Below are positions 26,116-34,294 of a stretch of 64,000 nt of DNA, one piece after another (position 1 is the stretch's first letter; the number at the start of each line of letters is the position of its first letter). The stretch comes from Desulfovibrio subterraneus (lineage in GTDB: Bacteria; Desulfobacterota; Desulfovibrionia; Desulfovibrionales; Desulfovibrionaceae), in NCBI RefSeq assembly GCF_013340285.1, contig NZ_BLVO01000004.1, forward strand, positions 310,001 to 374,000. The letters run 5' to 3'. The notes under the pieces were generated by a model, which was not told the DNA's origin, did not search any database, and saw only the letters and a program-made list of their open reading frames with translations. Both the position numbers and the translations under genes were made by a program.

Positions 26116-26847
26116 GTGCCTACCACCCGACAGTTCCGCCCGACCACCGGCAATCTGCCTCTGCCATTCTCCCTTCTGGCCGCCATGCTGCTTGCTACCC
26201 TGCTTGTCTCGGGCTGCGGCGGATACTCCGGCGAAACGCCCATTGAGCGCGTGCGGCAGGCCCTTGCGGACAAGGGTGACTATTCCATAGTGCTGGCCGA
26301 CGCCAAGGAAGAAAACGGTCAGTATTTCGAAAAGCTCTACGTGGTGGAAGAGGGAAAAGAACAACCCGAGGCCACCGACTGGCTGGAAACCTCACAGAGC
26401 GACTTTGAAGCGATGGTGCCGCTCATCGGCATGACCGTCTTCAACAAGAAAGGCAGCGAAGAGAGCTTCGAGGCCGCCCCTCCCGGCTATGAACACGTGG
26501 GCGACCCCAAATACGGTGAATGGCAGCGCGACAGTTCGGGCGGTTCCTTCTGGATGTACTACGGCCAGTATCGCCTCATGTCCGACCTGCTCGGCTGGGG
26601 ACGCGTGCGCCAGAACGACTATGCCACCTATCAGAACCACCGCCGCAACGGGCAGCCCTACTTCGGCCCCAACAAGGAATACGGGATGAACGGGGAAATG
26701 ACCCGCAAAAAGCATCCCGACTTCTTCCAGCGGGCGCAATCCAAAGAAGTGATGAAGAAGTCATCGTTTTCCAACAAGGTGCAGAGTCGCATAGGCCGCA
26801 CGTCCACATCATCCATGCGCGCCCGCAGTGGCGGAGTGGGGAAATAG
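26116..26847 (+). CDS. Putative lipoprotein in the PspA/DUF350/polyamine set
   Basis: A 243-residue protein. The N-terminus has a hydrophobic segment ending in the lipobox LVSGC (Cys33), so it is probably an outer- or inner-membrane lipoprotein. The mature part contains two Trp/Tyr/Gly-rich stretches (GYEHVGDPKYGEWQRDSSGG and FWMYYGQYRLMSDLLGW) and a basic tail with RTSTSSMRARSGGVGK. It starts at a GTG with AGGGAG 7 bases upstream and ends just before a DUF350 gene (2-base gap). The linked E. coli genes include a lipoprotein-like member. No enzyme motif seen. Confidence 0.7.
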   Translation: MPTTRQFRPTTGNLPLPFSLLAAMLLATLLVSGCGGYSGETPIERVRQALADKGDYSIVLADAKEENGQYFEKLYVVEEGKEQPEATDWLETSQSDFEAMVPLIGMTVFNKKGSEESFEAAPPGYEHVGDPKYGEWQRDSSGGSFWMYYGQYRLMSDLLGWGRVRQNDYATYQNHRRNGQPYFGPNKEYGMNGEMTRKKHPDFFQRAQSKEVMKKSSFSNKVQSRIGRTSTSSMRARSGGVGK

Positions 26848-26849
26848 CC

Positions 26850-27692
26850 ATGTCCTTTACCGAAATCCTTTCAGGCATCGGCCTGCTGCTCGGCTTTTTC
26901 GCAGTTTTCTTCATCGGCAAAAAAGTCAACGACCTGTGGCACAGGGAATATGACCTTAACGAGGAACTGGTCAAAAAGGACAACGCTGCGCTGGCACTCA
27001 CCCTTACCGGCTACTACGGCGGCATGCTCATGACCGTGGGCGGCGCATTGCATGGGCCGAGCGGCGGATTTATCAGCGATATCGGCAACCTTTTTCTCTA
27101 CGGCCTTTCGGGCATTGTGCTGCTGAACATTTCGTGGCTGGTGTGCGACAAGCTGCTGCTCTACAAGTTCCGCGTGGCCGACGAACTCATCCGCGACCAG
27201 AATCAGGGTACCGGAGCCGTCGCAGGCGGCGTATGCCTTGCCACCGGCTTCATTCTTTACGGGGCCATCACGGGCGAAGGCTCGTTCGTGACCATGCTGG
27301 CTTTCTGGGCCAGCGGGCAGGCGCTGCTTCTGGTGGCAGGCTGGGTATACAACCGCATGGTTCCCTATGACGTGCATGAAGAAATAGAAAAGGACAACGT
27401 TGCGGCCGGCATAAGCTTTGCCGGAGCGCTCATTGCCATGGGCATGCTGGTCGGCCTTACCGCCGCTCAGGATTTTGAGTCGTGGCACGAAACATATGTA
27501 CCCTTTGTGGTCTACTCCGCGCTGGGCCTTGCCGCCCTGCCCGTGGTGCGCTGGCTGGCAGACAAGGTGCTGCTGGTGGGCGAATCCCTTTCGGACGAAA
27601 TAGCGCGTCAGGAAGTGCCCAACGTGGGCGCAGCGTACATTGAGGCGTTTTCCTACATCGCAGGCGCGCTGGCCATCTACTGGTGCGTATAA
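26850..27692 (+). CDS. DUF350 (YjfL-type) membrane protein
   Basis: A 280-residue inner-membrane protein with about eight helices arranged as two DUF350 repeats. Each repeat has the sequence DNAALALTLTGYYGG / DNVAAGISFAGALIA, with an acidic DN before a helix; the repeats start near 44 and 183. Only 2 bases separate it from the lipoprotein gene. DUF350 proteins (E. coli YjfL) recur beside PspA and polyamine genes; transport or envelope modification has been suggested, but the activity is not known to me. The spermidine-synthase-like gene follows 58 bases later. Confidence 0.82.
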   Translation: MSFTEILSGIGLLLGFFAVFFIGKKVNDLWHREYDLNEELVKKDNAALALTLTGYYGGMLMTVGGALHGPSGGFISDIGNLFLYGLSGIVLLNISWLVCDKLLLYKFRVADELIRDQNQGTGAVAGGVCLATGFILYGAITGEGSFVTMLAFWASGQALLLVAGWVYNRMVPYDVHEEIEKDNVAAGISFAGALIAMGMLVGLTAAQDFESWHETYVPFVVYSALGLAALPVVRWLADKVLLVGESLSDEIARQEVPNVGAAYIEAFSYIAGALAIYWCV

Positions 27693-27750
27693 CCCTGCCT
27701 CCGGTGACCGTGCATGTAACAATCATCCGTAACGGTCAAAGGTTCCCGTC

Positions 27751-29304
27751 GTGAACAGCATCCGTCGCTTCAGTTTCATCCTGAAGGCCTCCGTCTTTGC
27801 CACGGGCCTTTCCGGTATTGTAGCCGAGTATGTCCTGAGCACCCTTGCCACCTATCTGCTCGGCAACGCGGTGTTTCAGTGGACCATCACCATGTCGCTC
27901 ATGCTCTTTGCCATGGGCCTTGGCAGCCGCATCAGCAAGAATTTCCGCTGGCACCTGCTGGACCTTTTCATCGCCGTGGAGTTCCTGCTCTCGATACTCT
28001 GCGCTTCCGCCTCGGTGTTGGCCTACGGTCTGGCCGCACACACCGAAAACATAGGTCTGGTCATCTACGCGCTTGCAATGGCCATTGGCCTGCTCATCGG
28101 CTTTGAAATCCCGTTGGTCACCCGCATCAATCAGGATTACGAAGAGCTGCGCACCAACATCGCCAACGTGATGGAAAAGGACTACTACGGGGCGCTCGTC
28201 GGCGGCCTGCTGTTCGCCTTTGTCGCGCTGCCGTATCTGGGGCTGACATATACCCCCATAGCCCTCGGCACCATCAACTTTGCCGTGGCCTCCATATTCC
28301 TGTGGTCCTTCCGGCACCTGCTCTACCGCAGCCGCATTGCCATAGGCGCATTCTTCGTGGTTACGGCTTTCCTTATCGGTCTCATGCTCGCTGCCAAACC
28401 CATCATCCTCTATGGCGAGCAGGCCCGTTACAAGGACAAGATCGTGTATGAGGAGCAGACCGTCTACCAGAAGCTGATCATCACCCAGTGGCGCAACCAT
28501 TACTGGCTCTACATCAACGGGCAGGAACAGTTTTCCACCTACGACGAAGAGCGGTATCACGAACCGCTTGTGCACCCCGCCATGCAGCTTGCCACCTCGC
28601 ACCAGAGAATACTCGTGCTGGGCGGCGGCGATGGCCTGGCTGTACGCGAACTGCTGAAATACAAGGACATCGGCACCATAACGCTGGTTGATCTGGACCC
28701 CGCCATGCCGCGACTGGCCAGAACGCACCCAGTGCTGCTGGCCGCCAACGGCAACTCCATGGCCGATCCCCGCGTGAATGTGGTGCATGAGGATGCAGGC
28801 ACGTATCTACGCAATTCCAGCGAGCTCTTCGATGTCATCATCATTGACCTGCCGGACCCGGATTCCGTGGACCTGATGCATCTCTACAGCCTTGATTTCT
28901 ACCAGATGCTCCGCCATCACCTGTCTGCGGACGGCGTGGTGGTTACGCAGGCCGGCAGCCCCTATTTCGCCACGCTGGCCTTTCTGTGCATAGACAGAAC
29001 CATGCGTGCTGCGGGGCTTGCCACACTGGCCTACCACAATCAGGTACCCACCATGGGTGAATGGGGCTGGATACTGGCCATGCGCGCAGGAACACACGGT
29101 ACCACGGGCATGCGTGAACGCCTGCAACACGTGCGCATAGAAGGCATTCCCACCCGCTATCTTACCGGCGAGGCATTGCAGGCCATGTTCACCTTCGGCA
29201 AGGGGGTGTTCGACCACCCCAAGGCAGGCGATGTGGAGGTGAACACGCGTCACAAGCCAGTGTTGTACCGGTATTACAAGGAAGCGCGCTGGGACGTGTA
29301 TTAG
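27751..29304 (+). CDS. Membrane-fused spermidine-synthase-like aminopropyltransferase
   Basis: A 517-residue protein. The N-terminal 215 residues hold about seven membrane helices (LSGIVAEYVLSTLATYLLGN start). The C-terminal half is a polyamine-synthase Rossmann domain with a YQKLIITQW strand, GQEQFSTYDEERYHEPLVHP, RILVLGGGDGLAVREL (SAM-type site), VVHEDAGTYL and DVIIIDLPDPDS. GTG start with an AAAGG site. It probably transfers aminopropyl from decarboxylated SAM to an amine at the membrane; no SAM decarboxylase gene is in the window. It is last in the lipoprotein-DUF350-synthase operon. Confidence 0.88.
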   Translation: MNSIRRFSFILKASVFATGLSGIVAEYVLSTLATYLLGNAVFQWTITMSLMLFAMGLGSRISKNFRWHLLDLFIAVEFLLSILCASASVLAYGLAAHTENIGLVIYALAMAIGLLIGFEIPLVTRINQDYEELRTNIANVMEKDYYGALVGGLLFAFVALPYLGLTYTPIALGTINFAVASIFLWSFRHLLYRSRIAIGAFFVVTAFLIGLMLAAKPIILYGEQARYKDKIVYEEQTVYQKLIITQWRNHYWLYINGQEQFSTYDEERYHEPLVHPAMQLATSHQRILVLGGGDGLAVRELLKYKDIGTITLVDLDPAMPRLARTHPVLLAANGNSMADPRVNVVHEDAGTYLRNSSELFDVIIIDLPDPDSVDLMHLYSLDFYQMLRHHLSADGVVVTQAGSPYFATLAFLCIDRTMRAAGLATLAYHNQVPTMGEWGWILAMRAGTHGTTGMRERLQHVRIEGIPTRYLTGEALQAMFTFGKGVFDHPKAGDVEVNTRHKPVLYRYYKEARWDVY

Positions 29305-29466
29305 AGAATAGTTCAAAGGATAGTTTGGCGGATTGTTTAGCGGACGATTGAACAATGCCCGTTTCGTAATGCTTGGTGCACAGTCCCCCCCCACTCCCCT
29401 TATCCAGACCGGCCGACCAAGCTGCATACCAGACAGCACACCAGCCTGCTAAATACGTGCATAAAA

Positions 29467-29503
29467 AAAGCCGCCTCCCCTGTGCATCAGGAGAGGCGGC
29501 TTT
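29467..29503 (-). terminator. Bidirectional terminator between the synthase and the NapH-like operon
   Basis: An 11-bp core stem (29467-29477 with 29493-29503) extends with CCCCTG...CAGGAG mismatches. A seven-A run on the left gives a T-run on the minus strand, just past the stop at 29526. Confidence 0.8.
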
Positions 29504-29525
29504 ATCAGTACATGCCAAATCAGGT

Positions 29526-30353
29526 TCAGTTCTTCGGCTTCAGTCCACGGGTAATCGCGATGGCATCCACGGGGCAGGTATCCACACAGGAGCCGCAGTT
29601 GGTACAATTGGATTCGCCTGGGCGGGTATCCAGCTTGCAATGTCTGTCGCATTTGCCGCAGTCCACACAGGCGGAATTCATGGAATAGCCGAACAGCGAG
29701 AAACGTCGCAGCACTTCAAGCACACCACCCGTGGGACACAGGAAGCGGCAGAAGAAGTAGGGAATCAGAAGCCCGAGCAGAATGGCTGCGGAAACCACAC
29801 CGGTTCGTACCAGCCAGAACAGGTTCGCATGCTCGAAGGTGAGCATAGTGGAATTGACGAACTCGCCGGTACGGATGGGCACAGCCCAGCGCGGGTTATG
29901 CATTGCGAAGAAAACATATACCGCACCGGCAGCCGCAAGGTACTTGCCCATATGCAGCACCCGCTTGACCATGGGGGCCATGCGGCGCTTCACCAGAGCA
30001 ACCTGACTGAAGATATCGGAAAGCGTGCCAACCGGACAGGCATAGCCGCAGAAGGCTCTGCCGAAGAGCAGGCCGGAAACCAGAATGCCCGACAGCACCA
30101 CCAGCCAGAGCTTTCTGCCGGGGCACTGCACCACGGGACAGTTGGCGCAGCTCACATACGGCACCGCAAAGGGACAGCGGAAGATGCCGTAATAGGAGAA
30201 CTCCGCCAGAAAATAGAACGAGACAGCCTGAATGACTCTGCGCGGCCACAGCCCCTGCAGAATTCCCTGCCCTTTACCACATGCGCAGGAGCTGCAGGAG
30301 CCTCCAGCGTCAGAACTAGTGTTGGCACCCGTGTTGTTAATCGTGCTAGGCAT
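29526..30353 (-). CDS. NapH/NosR-type membrane iron-sulfur protein
   Basis: A 275-residue inner-membrane ferredoxin. The N-terminus has a Cys cluster (SCSSCACGKG). Four to five helices follow, with the periplasmic/cytoplasmic motifs CANCPVVQCPG, FCGYACPVGTL and FCRFLCPTGG. The C-terminal 8Fe-type ferredoxin reads CVDCGKCDRHC and CTNCGSCVDTCPVDA, giving two 4Fe-4S clusters. Such proteins pass electrons across or at the membrane to periplasmic partners. Its start overlaps the stop of the ModA-like gene by 8 bases. Third gene of the NifB-like operon; its redox partner is not identified. Confidence 0.85.
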   Translation of the reverse strand: MPSTINNTGANTSSDAGGSCSSCACGKGQGILQGLWPRRVIQAVSFYFLAEFSYYGIFRCPFAVPYVSCANCPVVQCPGRKLWLVVLSGILVSGLLFGRAFCGYACPVGTLSDIFSQVALVKRRMAPMVKRVLHMGKYLAAAGAVYVFFAMHNPRWAVPIRTGEFVNSTMLTFEHANLFWLVRTGVVSAAILLGLLIPYFFCRFLCPTGGVLEVLRRFSLFGYSMNSACVDCGKCDRHCKLDTRPGESNCTNCGSCVDTCPVDAIAITRGLKPKN

Positions 30354-31212
30354 CTACCACCCCGTACTTGTGCGTCAGTCGCTCGCCCTCTTCGGATCGG
30401 GCAGGAACAAAACCGGCGGCTTCAAAATGCGCCTGTCCGGCGTCGGAAGTGATGAACTCCACAAAGTTACGCGCGTATTCCTGATCCTTGGCCCACTTCA
30501 TCACGCCGATGGTGAAGGGAATGGGCGGTGCGGGGAAAAACTCCTCGGGAATATCAATGATCTCGAACGCATCCTTGTAGCGCGGCAGTCGGGTAACGCG
30601 CAGTTCCACCACGGCCGCATGCGCCTTGCCGGAAGCCACATCCGCCACGTCATGCTGCACGCATGAACCAAGGTAGATGGACTGCGCTTTGGCCTGCTCC
30701 AGCACTCCGCTCTTCTTCAGCACGCCCATGGCGGCCTGTCCGCCGGGCGGGGAAGAATCTGGTGAACACAGGGTTTTCACATCGCTGCGCTTCAGGTCCT
30801 GAATGGACGTGATGTTTGCGGGGTTCCCCATGGGCGTTACCAGCACATATCTGGTGTAGCACAAGGGCTGGAACGACAGCATCTTGCCCTGCGCCTTCAG
30901 CTTTTTGGCAAGATCGAGCACGCGGGGCGCAAAGACCTCGGTCTGGGCGTTGCCCCCGAGCAGCGACTTGCCAAGCGCACCGGCAAAAGCTCCGGTATAG
31001 CTTATGCTGCCGCCGCTCTGCTGCTCATACATGGCATTGGCGGGCATAAAGGCTTCCGCCAAACCGCCGCAGGACCATACCTGCAACGACTGCCCCGCAA
31101 AACCGCCGCCCGGTGCCGCCTTGGCCGCCTGCGCCACCAGCGTTGCCGCCAGTGCCGTGCCGCCTGCCTTCAAGAAACCGCGGCGGTTCATACCTGATCG
31201 ATTGTCTGACAT
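30346..31212 (-). CDS. Tat-exported ModA-like substrate-binding protein
   Basis: A 288-residue protein. The N-terminus MNRRGFLKAGGTALAATLVA is a twin-arginine signal. The mature part follows the molybdate/tungstate-type SBP fold: SLQVWSCGGLAEAFMPA, then QTEVFAPRVLDLAKKL, LCYTRYVLVTPMGNP, GKAHAAVVELRV and the C-terminal ARNFVEFITSDAGQAHFEAAGFVP. The ATG has AAGGAG 8 bases upstream and overlaps the NifB-like stop by 25 bases. No ModB or ModC lies nearby. Tat export suggests folding with a ligand or cofactor before export, which is unusual for ModA proteins. Ligand could be an oxyanion or a metal cluster. Confidence 0.8.
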   Translation of the reverse strand: MSDNRSGMNRRGFLKAGGTALAATLVAQAAKAAPGGGFAGQSLQVWSCGGLAEAFMPANAMYEQQSGGSISYTGAFAGALGKSLLGGNAQTEVFAPRVLDLAKKLKAQGKMLSFQPLCYTRYVLVTPMGNPANITSIQDLKRSDVKTLCSPDSSPPGGQAAMGVLKKSGVLEQAKAQSIYLGSCVQHDVADVASGKAHAAVVELRVTRLPRYKDAFEIIDIPEEFFPAPPIPFTIGVMKWAKDQEYARNFVEFITSDAGQAHFEAAGFVPARSEEGERLTHKYGVVDA

Positions 31213-32114
31213 CCGAAAGACTCCTTACCGTGTATTCCTGCCGCATCAGCACGGCATTGCTTGCATTTTCTGAACAAAGCCAGTCCGGGGGGACACTTTG
31301 CATATACCTCGTGCAGTTCATCCCGCGTGGGCTTGCGCCTGTGGGCAAGGGCATGGCGGGGAATGAGCGGCATGGGGTTAAACACCTGCACGCCAAGGCC
31401 GTCCGCCGTCCGCATAACCGCTTCTGCCTCGTGCATGTTCACTTCCGGTGCCACAACCATGTTCACCTTCAGTGTCATGTATCCGGCCACAGCCTTGAGT
31501 CCGGCAATCTGCCGCGCAATAAGCAGGCGGGCGGCCTCTTCTCCATGCAGCCATGTGCCGCTGTCGCAAACTCTGGGCTGCATGGCGGCCACTGTTTCCG
31601 GCGTAACGCCGTTCATGGTAACTGTGAGTGTGCGCACGCCAAGATGGATAAGCCTGTCGGCATGCTCAGGCAGGGCCAGACCGTTGGTGCACAGGCACGT
31701 TGCCACGTGCGGCACCTCACGGTTCAGCAGTTCGAGAAAGGTGAATGTTTCTTCATTGGCAAGAGGATCGCCGGGACCGGCAATACCTACAATGGCCTGT
31801 TCGCCATACTGGTCGAGAAAACGCAGGGTTCTTTCGAGCCCCTGCTCGGGCGACAGGATGCCGGAGGCTGAACCGGGACCGGATAGATCGTGTTGCGGCG
31901 AAATGATGCGCTCGCAGTATGCGCAGGCAAGGTTGCAACGGGGAGCAACCGGAACGTGGATTCGGGCGATGCGCCCATGCGCCGCCTCGTTGAAGCAGGG
32001 ATGCTGAGGAAGGGAAAAGGCGGCGTCACGCCGCGCCGTACAGGGAATTGTGCGCAGCCCGTCCTGCGCTGCAGATATCCCGCAGGCAGACCCGGTGGCA
32101 TAGGTGGTACTCAT
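31188..32114 (-). CDS. NifB-like radical SAM protein
   Basis: A 308-residue radical SAM protein closest to the NifB core. HPCFNEAAHGRIARIHVPVAP leads into the cluster motif CNLACAYC (CX3CX2C). Also present are GIAGPGDPLANEETF, CLCTNGLALPEHADRL, LTVTMNGVTPET and the C-terminal FRKCKQCRADAAGIHG, all NifB hallmarks. The C-terminal NifX/dinitrogenase-cofactor domain is absent, as in short NifB forms. NifB fuses two 4Fe-4S clusters with carbide to make the precursor of nitrogenase cofactors, but no nifHDK, EN or V is here, and it sits with a ModA-like and a membrane ferredoxin gene. An AAAGGAA site precedes the ATG. Confidence 0.85.
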   Translation of the reverse strand: MSTTYATGSACGISAAQDGLRTIPCTARRDAAFSLPQHPCFNEAAHGRIARIHVPVAPRCNLACAYCERIISPQHDLSGPGSASGILSPEQGLERTLRFLDQYGEQAIVGIAGPGDPLANEETFTFLELLNREVPHVATCLCTNGLALPEHADRLIHLGVRTLTVTMNGVTPETVAAMQPRVCDSGTWLHGEEAARLLIARQIAGLKAVAGYMTLKVNMVVAPEVNMHEAEAVMRTADGLGVQVFNPMPLIPRHALAHRRKPTRDELHEVYAKCPPGLALFRKCKQCRADAAGIHGKESFGCQTIDQV

Positions 32115-32189
32115 GCACGTTCCTTTGAAATAGGGAAAAATCGTGTCTTCGTACCACAGGGGGAACCGGAACGAGAAATCGGTTATAAC

Positions 32190-32212
32190 AATAATAAACA
32201 GGCACTATTATC
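32190..32212 (-). promoter_or_regulatory. Inverted repeat upstream of the NifB-like operon
   Basis: ATAATA (32191-32196) and TATTAT (32206-32211) form an inverted repeat with a 9-base spacer, about 80-100 bases before the operon start in an AT-rich patch. It could be an operator or part of a promoter; the arms are short, so this is weak. Confidence 0.3.
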
Positions 32213-32244
32213 AGCTATTTGAATACTCCGACTCTTCGAACGCA

Positions 32245-32278
32245 GCAGTCCGGACAAAACGGCAGTCCGGACAAAACG
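32245..32278 (-). promoter_or_regulatory. 17-bp tandem repeat with GTCCGGAC palindromes
   Basis: GCAGTCCGGACAAAACG is repeated perfectly at 32245-32261 and 32262-32278. Each unit contains the palindrome GTCCGGAC. It lies 130-165 bases before the NifB-like operon start, in the position of an enhancer for the sigma-54 activator encoded just upstream, though I see no clear -24/-12 site for the operon. Confidence 0.5.
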
Positions 32279-32407
32279 AATGATGAGCAAGGCCGGTCGC
32301 AGCATACTCGCCCCCTTTCCGGCGGCGGGCAAAGATATTGAGAACGAAACCGGCAAGGCCGGCCATGCGCTCCACAACGCAATCAGGCATACAGACAGGC
32401 AACGGGC

Positions 32408-33943
32408 TTACACATCCGTTAGTCTGCCGAAGGAGATTCCGAGCTTGCGCATCTTGGCGCGCAGCGTGCTGGGATGCATCTGCAATACCTCAGCCGCACC
32501 GTTTTTCCCTTCAATGCGCCCTTCTGTCATCTTCAGCACCTGCGAGATGTGGCTGGCTATCACGTCATTCAGCGGCTCCGGCCGTGAAGGTGCGCCTTCC
32601 GCATCAACACAGGCACGCAATCTGCCACAGAACTGCGGGGCTGCCCTCCCTTCCGTGATCAGAGCCCGTTCGATCACATTCTCCAGTTCGCGCACGTTCC
32701 CCGGCCAGTGATACTGCTTCATGACTGCAAGCTCTTCAGCGGAAGGCTTGAACTGCCTGCCGATGTTCAACGCCAGCGACTTTTTACGCGAAAAATAGTC
32801 GATAAGCTCGGCAAGATCTTCGATGCGCTCCCTGAGCGGCGGGATATCTATGGGAATCACATTCAGCCGATAATACAAATCTTCCCTGAATTTGCGCATT
32901 CTTACCATCTCAGGCAGATCCTGATGCGTTGCGGCTATAATGCGCACATCCACGGAGATAAAGCTTGTACCGCCAACGCGCTCAATCTCCTTGTTCTGGA
33001 TAACGCGCAAAAGCCTTGCCTGCGCCGAGAGTGGCAGTTCTCCCACTTCATCCAGAAAAATCGTTCCTCTGTGGGCTCGTTCAAAGCGCCCAAGCCTGCG
33101 CTGCAAGGCCCCTGTGAACGCCCCCCTCTCATGCCCGAAGAGTTCGCTGTCTATGAGCGATTCAGGTATGGCACCGCAGTTCAGCTTGATGAAAGGGGCA
33201 TCCTTTCTTTGTGAGTACTGGTGGATGGCATTGGCAACCAGCTCTTTGCCCACACCTGTTTCGCCGAGAAGCAGCACGGTACTGTCAGTCGGGCCGACCT
33301 GATAGACCTTCTGCATCACGGGATACAGACCAGATTCAGAGCCGATGATATCAAGCTGCAGATCTCCGAACAATTCTGATTTGAGAAAATCGTTTTCCTC
33401 TTCCAGCTGCCTTTTGAACTGCTGCACCTGACTGTAATGCAAAAGATTGGCGAATGCGATGCTGAACGGCTCTATCAGCAGCTCCATCTTCTTCACATGT
33501 TCTTCTGTGTACCTGTTCTTTCCTTCCGCAAAGATCAGAACCGACCCCAGATGCTGCCCCCGCCAGCCAAGACTCAGCCTGAGATATGAAGTATTCGGCA
33601 TCATGAACAGCTTCAGTATCCGCCTGTCCCCCGCAGGCAGCAGATCCATGTCATTGACGATGGTCACTGTGGGCATATTGGATTTTTCTCTCCACGCCCG
33701 TTCGCGATCATTGGGCGGCATATAGATCCGCTCCGGGAAGAAAATCCATGACTCTGGTCTGGAAGAGACGTGGTTTATCAGACAATTCTCCTCTTCATCC
33801 GAAGAGGTGAGCGATATGGCATCCACAGGAATGTGTTCCTTCAGAAACGAAAGCACATTCTGCAAAGCGGCACCCATTTCAAGATCACAAAACAGGCTTT
33901 TTGTAGCCTCTTTATAAAATTCGTCTTCGCTAAATAGACTCAA
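32408..33943 (-). CDS. Sigma-54-dependent activator with GAF-type sensor domain
   Basis: A 511-residue enhancer-binding protein. An N-terminal GAF-like sensor (about 20-165) precedes an AAA+ domain with Walker A GETGVGKE, the sigma-54 contact loop GAFTGA, Walker B TIFLDEVGE and RIIAATHQDL. A Fis-type helix-turn-helix (GAAEVLQMHPSTLRAKMRKLG) ends the protein. I chose the TTG at 33943 because GGGAGG lies 5 bases upstream and the resulting N-terminus (SLFSEDEFYKEATKSLF) matches related FhlA-like activators; the frame stays open to 34042. It sits between the NifB-like operon and a chemoreceptor with a sigma-54 promoter, and may control either. Confidence 0.88.
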   Translation of the reverse strand: MSLFSEDEFYKEATKSLFCDLEMGAALQNVLSFLKEHIPVDAISLTSSDEEENCLINHVSSRPESWIFFPERIYMPPNDRERAWREKSNMPTVTIVNDMDLLPAGDRRILKLFMMPNTSYLRLSLGWRGQHLGSVLIFAEGKNRYTEEHVKKMELLIEPFSIAFANLLHYSQVQQFKRQLEEENDFLKSELFGDLQLDIIGSESGLYPVMQKVYQVGPTDSTVLLLGETGVGKELVANAIHQYSQRKDAPFIKLNCGAIPESLIDSELFGHERGAFTGALQRRLGRFERAHRGTIFLDEVGELPLSAQARLLRVIQNKEIERVGGTSFISVDVRIIAATHQDLPEMVRMRKFREDLYYRLNVIPIDIPPLRERIEDLAELIDYFSRKKSLALNIGRQFKPSAEELAVMKQYHWPGNVRELENVIERALITEGRAAPQFCGRLRACVDAEGAPSRPEPLNDVIASHISQVLKMTEGRIEGKNGAAEVLQMHPSTLRAKMRKLGISFGRLTDV

Positions 33944-34055
33944 CGCATCCTCCCGTCTCAAGCACCTGCATTGTTCCTGAGCGATCACCCAGCTTTCCCT
34001 TCTGCCAAAGGTTGCTTTCTCCGTCATATTTAACGGAAGCAAAGCTGCATATCGT

Positions 34056-34089
34056 CACATATGACAGAAAAACTACCACATATAACAGA
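34056..34089 (+). promoter_or_regulatory. Paired direct repeats, possible activator binding sites
   Basis: CACATATGACAGA (34056-34068) and CACATATAACAGA (34077-34089) differ at one base and are spaced 21 bases, two helical turns. They lie about 50-85 bases upstream of the sigma-54 promoter at 34138 and beside the activator gene, the expected place for upstream activating sequences. Confidence 0.45.
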
Positions 34090-34137
34090 TAAAGTGAAAG
34101 ACTCTTTTTATATCACTGAATTTATGAACTTTTTCTC

Positions 34138-34153
34138 TGGCACGAATAGTGCC
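34138..34153 (+). promoter_or_regulatory. Sigma-54 (-24/-12) promoter of the chemoreceptor gene
   Basis: TGGCACGAATAGTGCC has the GG and GC dinucleotides exactly 10 bases apart and matches TGGCAC-N5-TTGC except for one base in the -12 box. It points towards the chemoreceptor gene, whose GTG start is about 140 bases downstream. Confidence 0.6.
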
Positions 34154-34294
34154 TTAGGGGCCTTGCTCTTTAACTATGTTTACTGTGCAGCGTAATCTGC
34201 AAGATTGCTCTAAGTAATAGCGTGTCAATTCAGGTGTCATAGATCGCGGGCACTGTTCAGCTTGCTGTTGATGCCCAGATGAGGAGAGATCATA

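Noticed and set aside
34051-34066. GTCACATATGAC as an FNR/CRP-family site
   Set aside because: Arms are only 4 bp with a 4-base spacer. The overlapping 13-bp direct repeat explains the sequence better.
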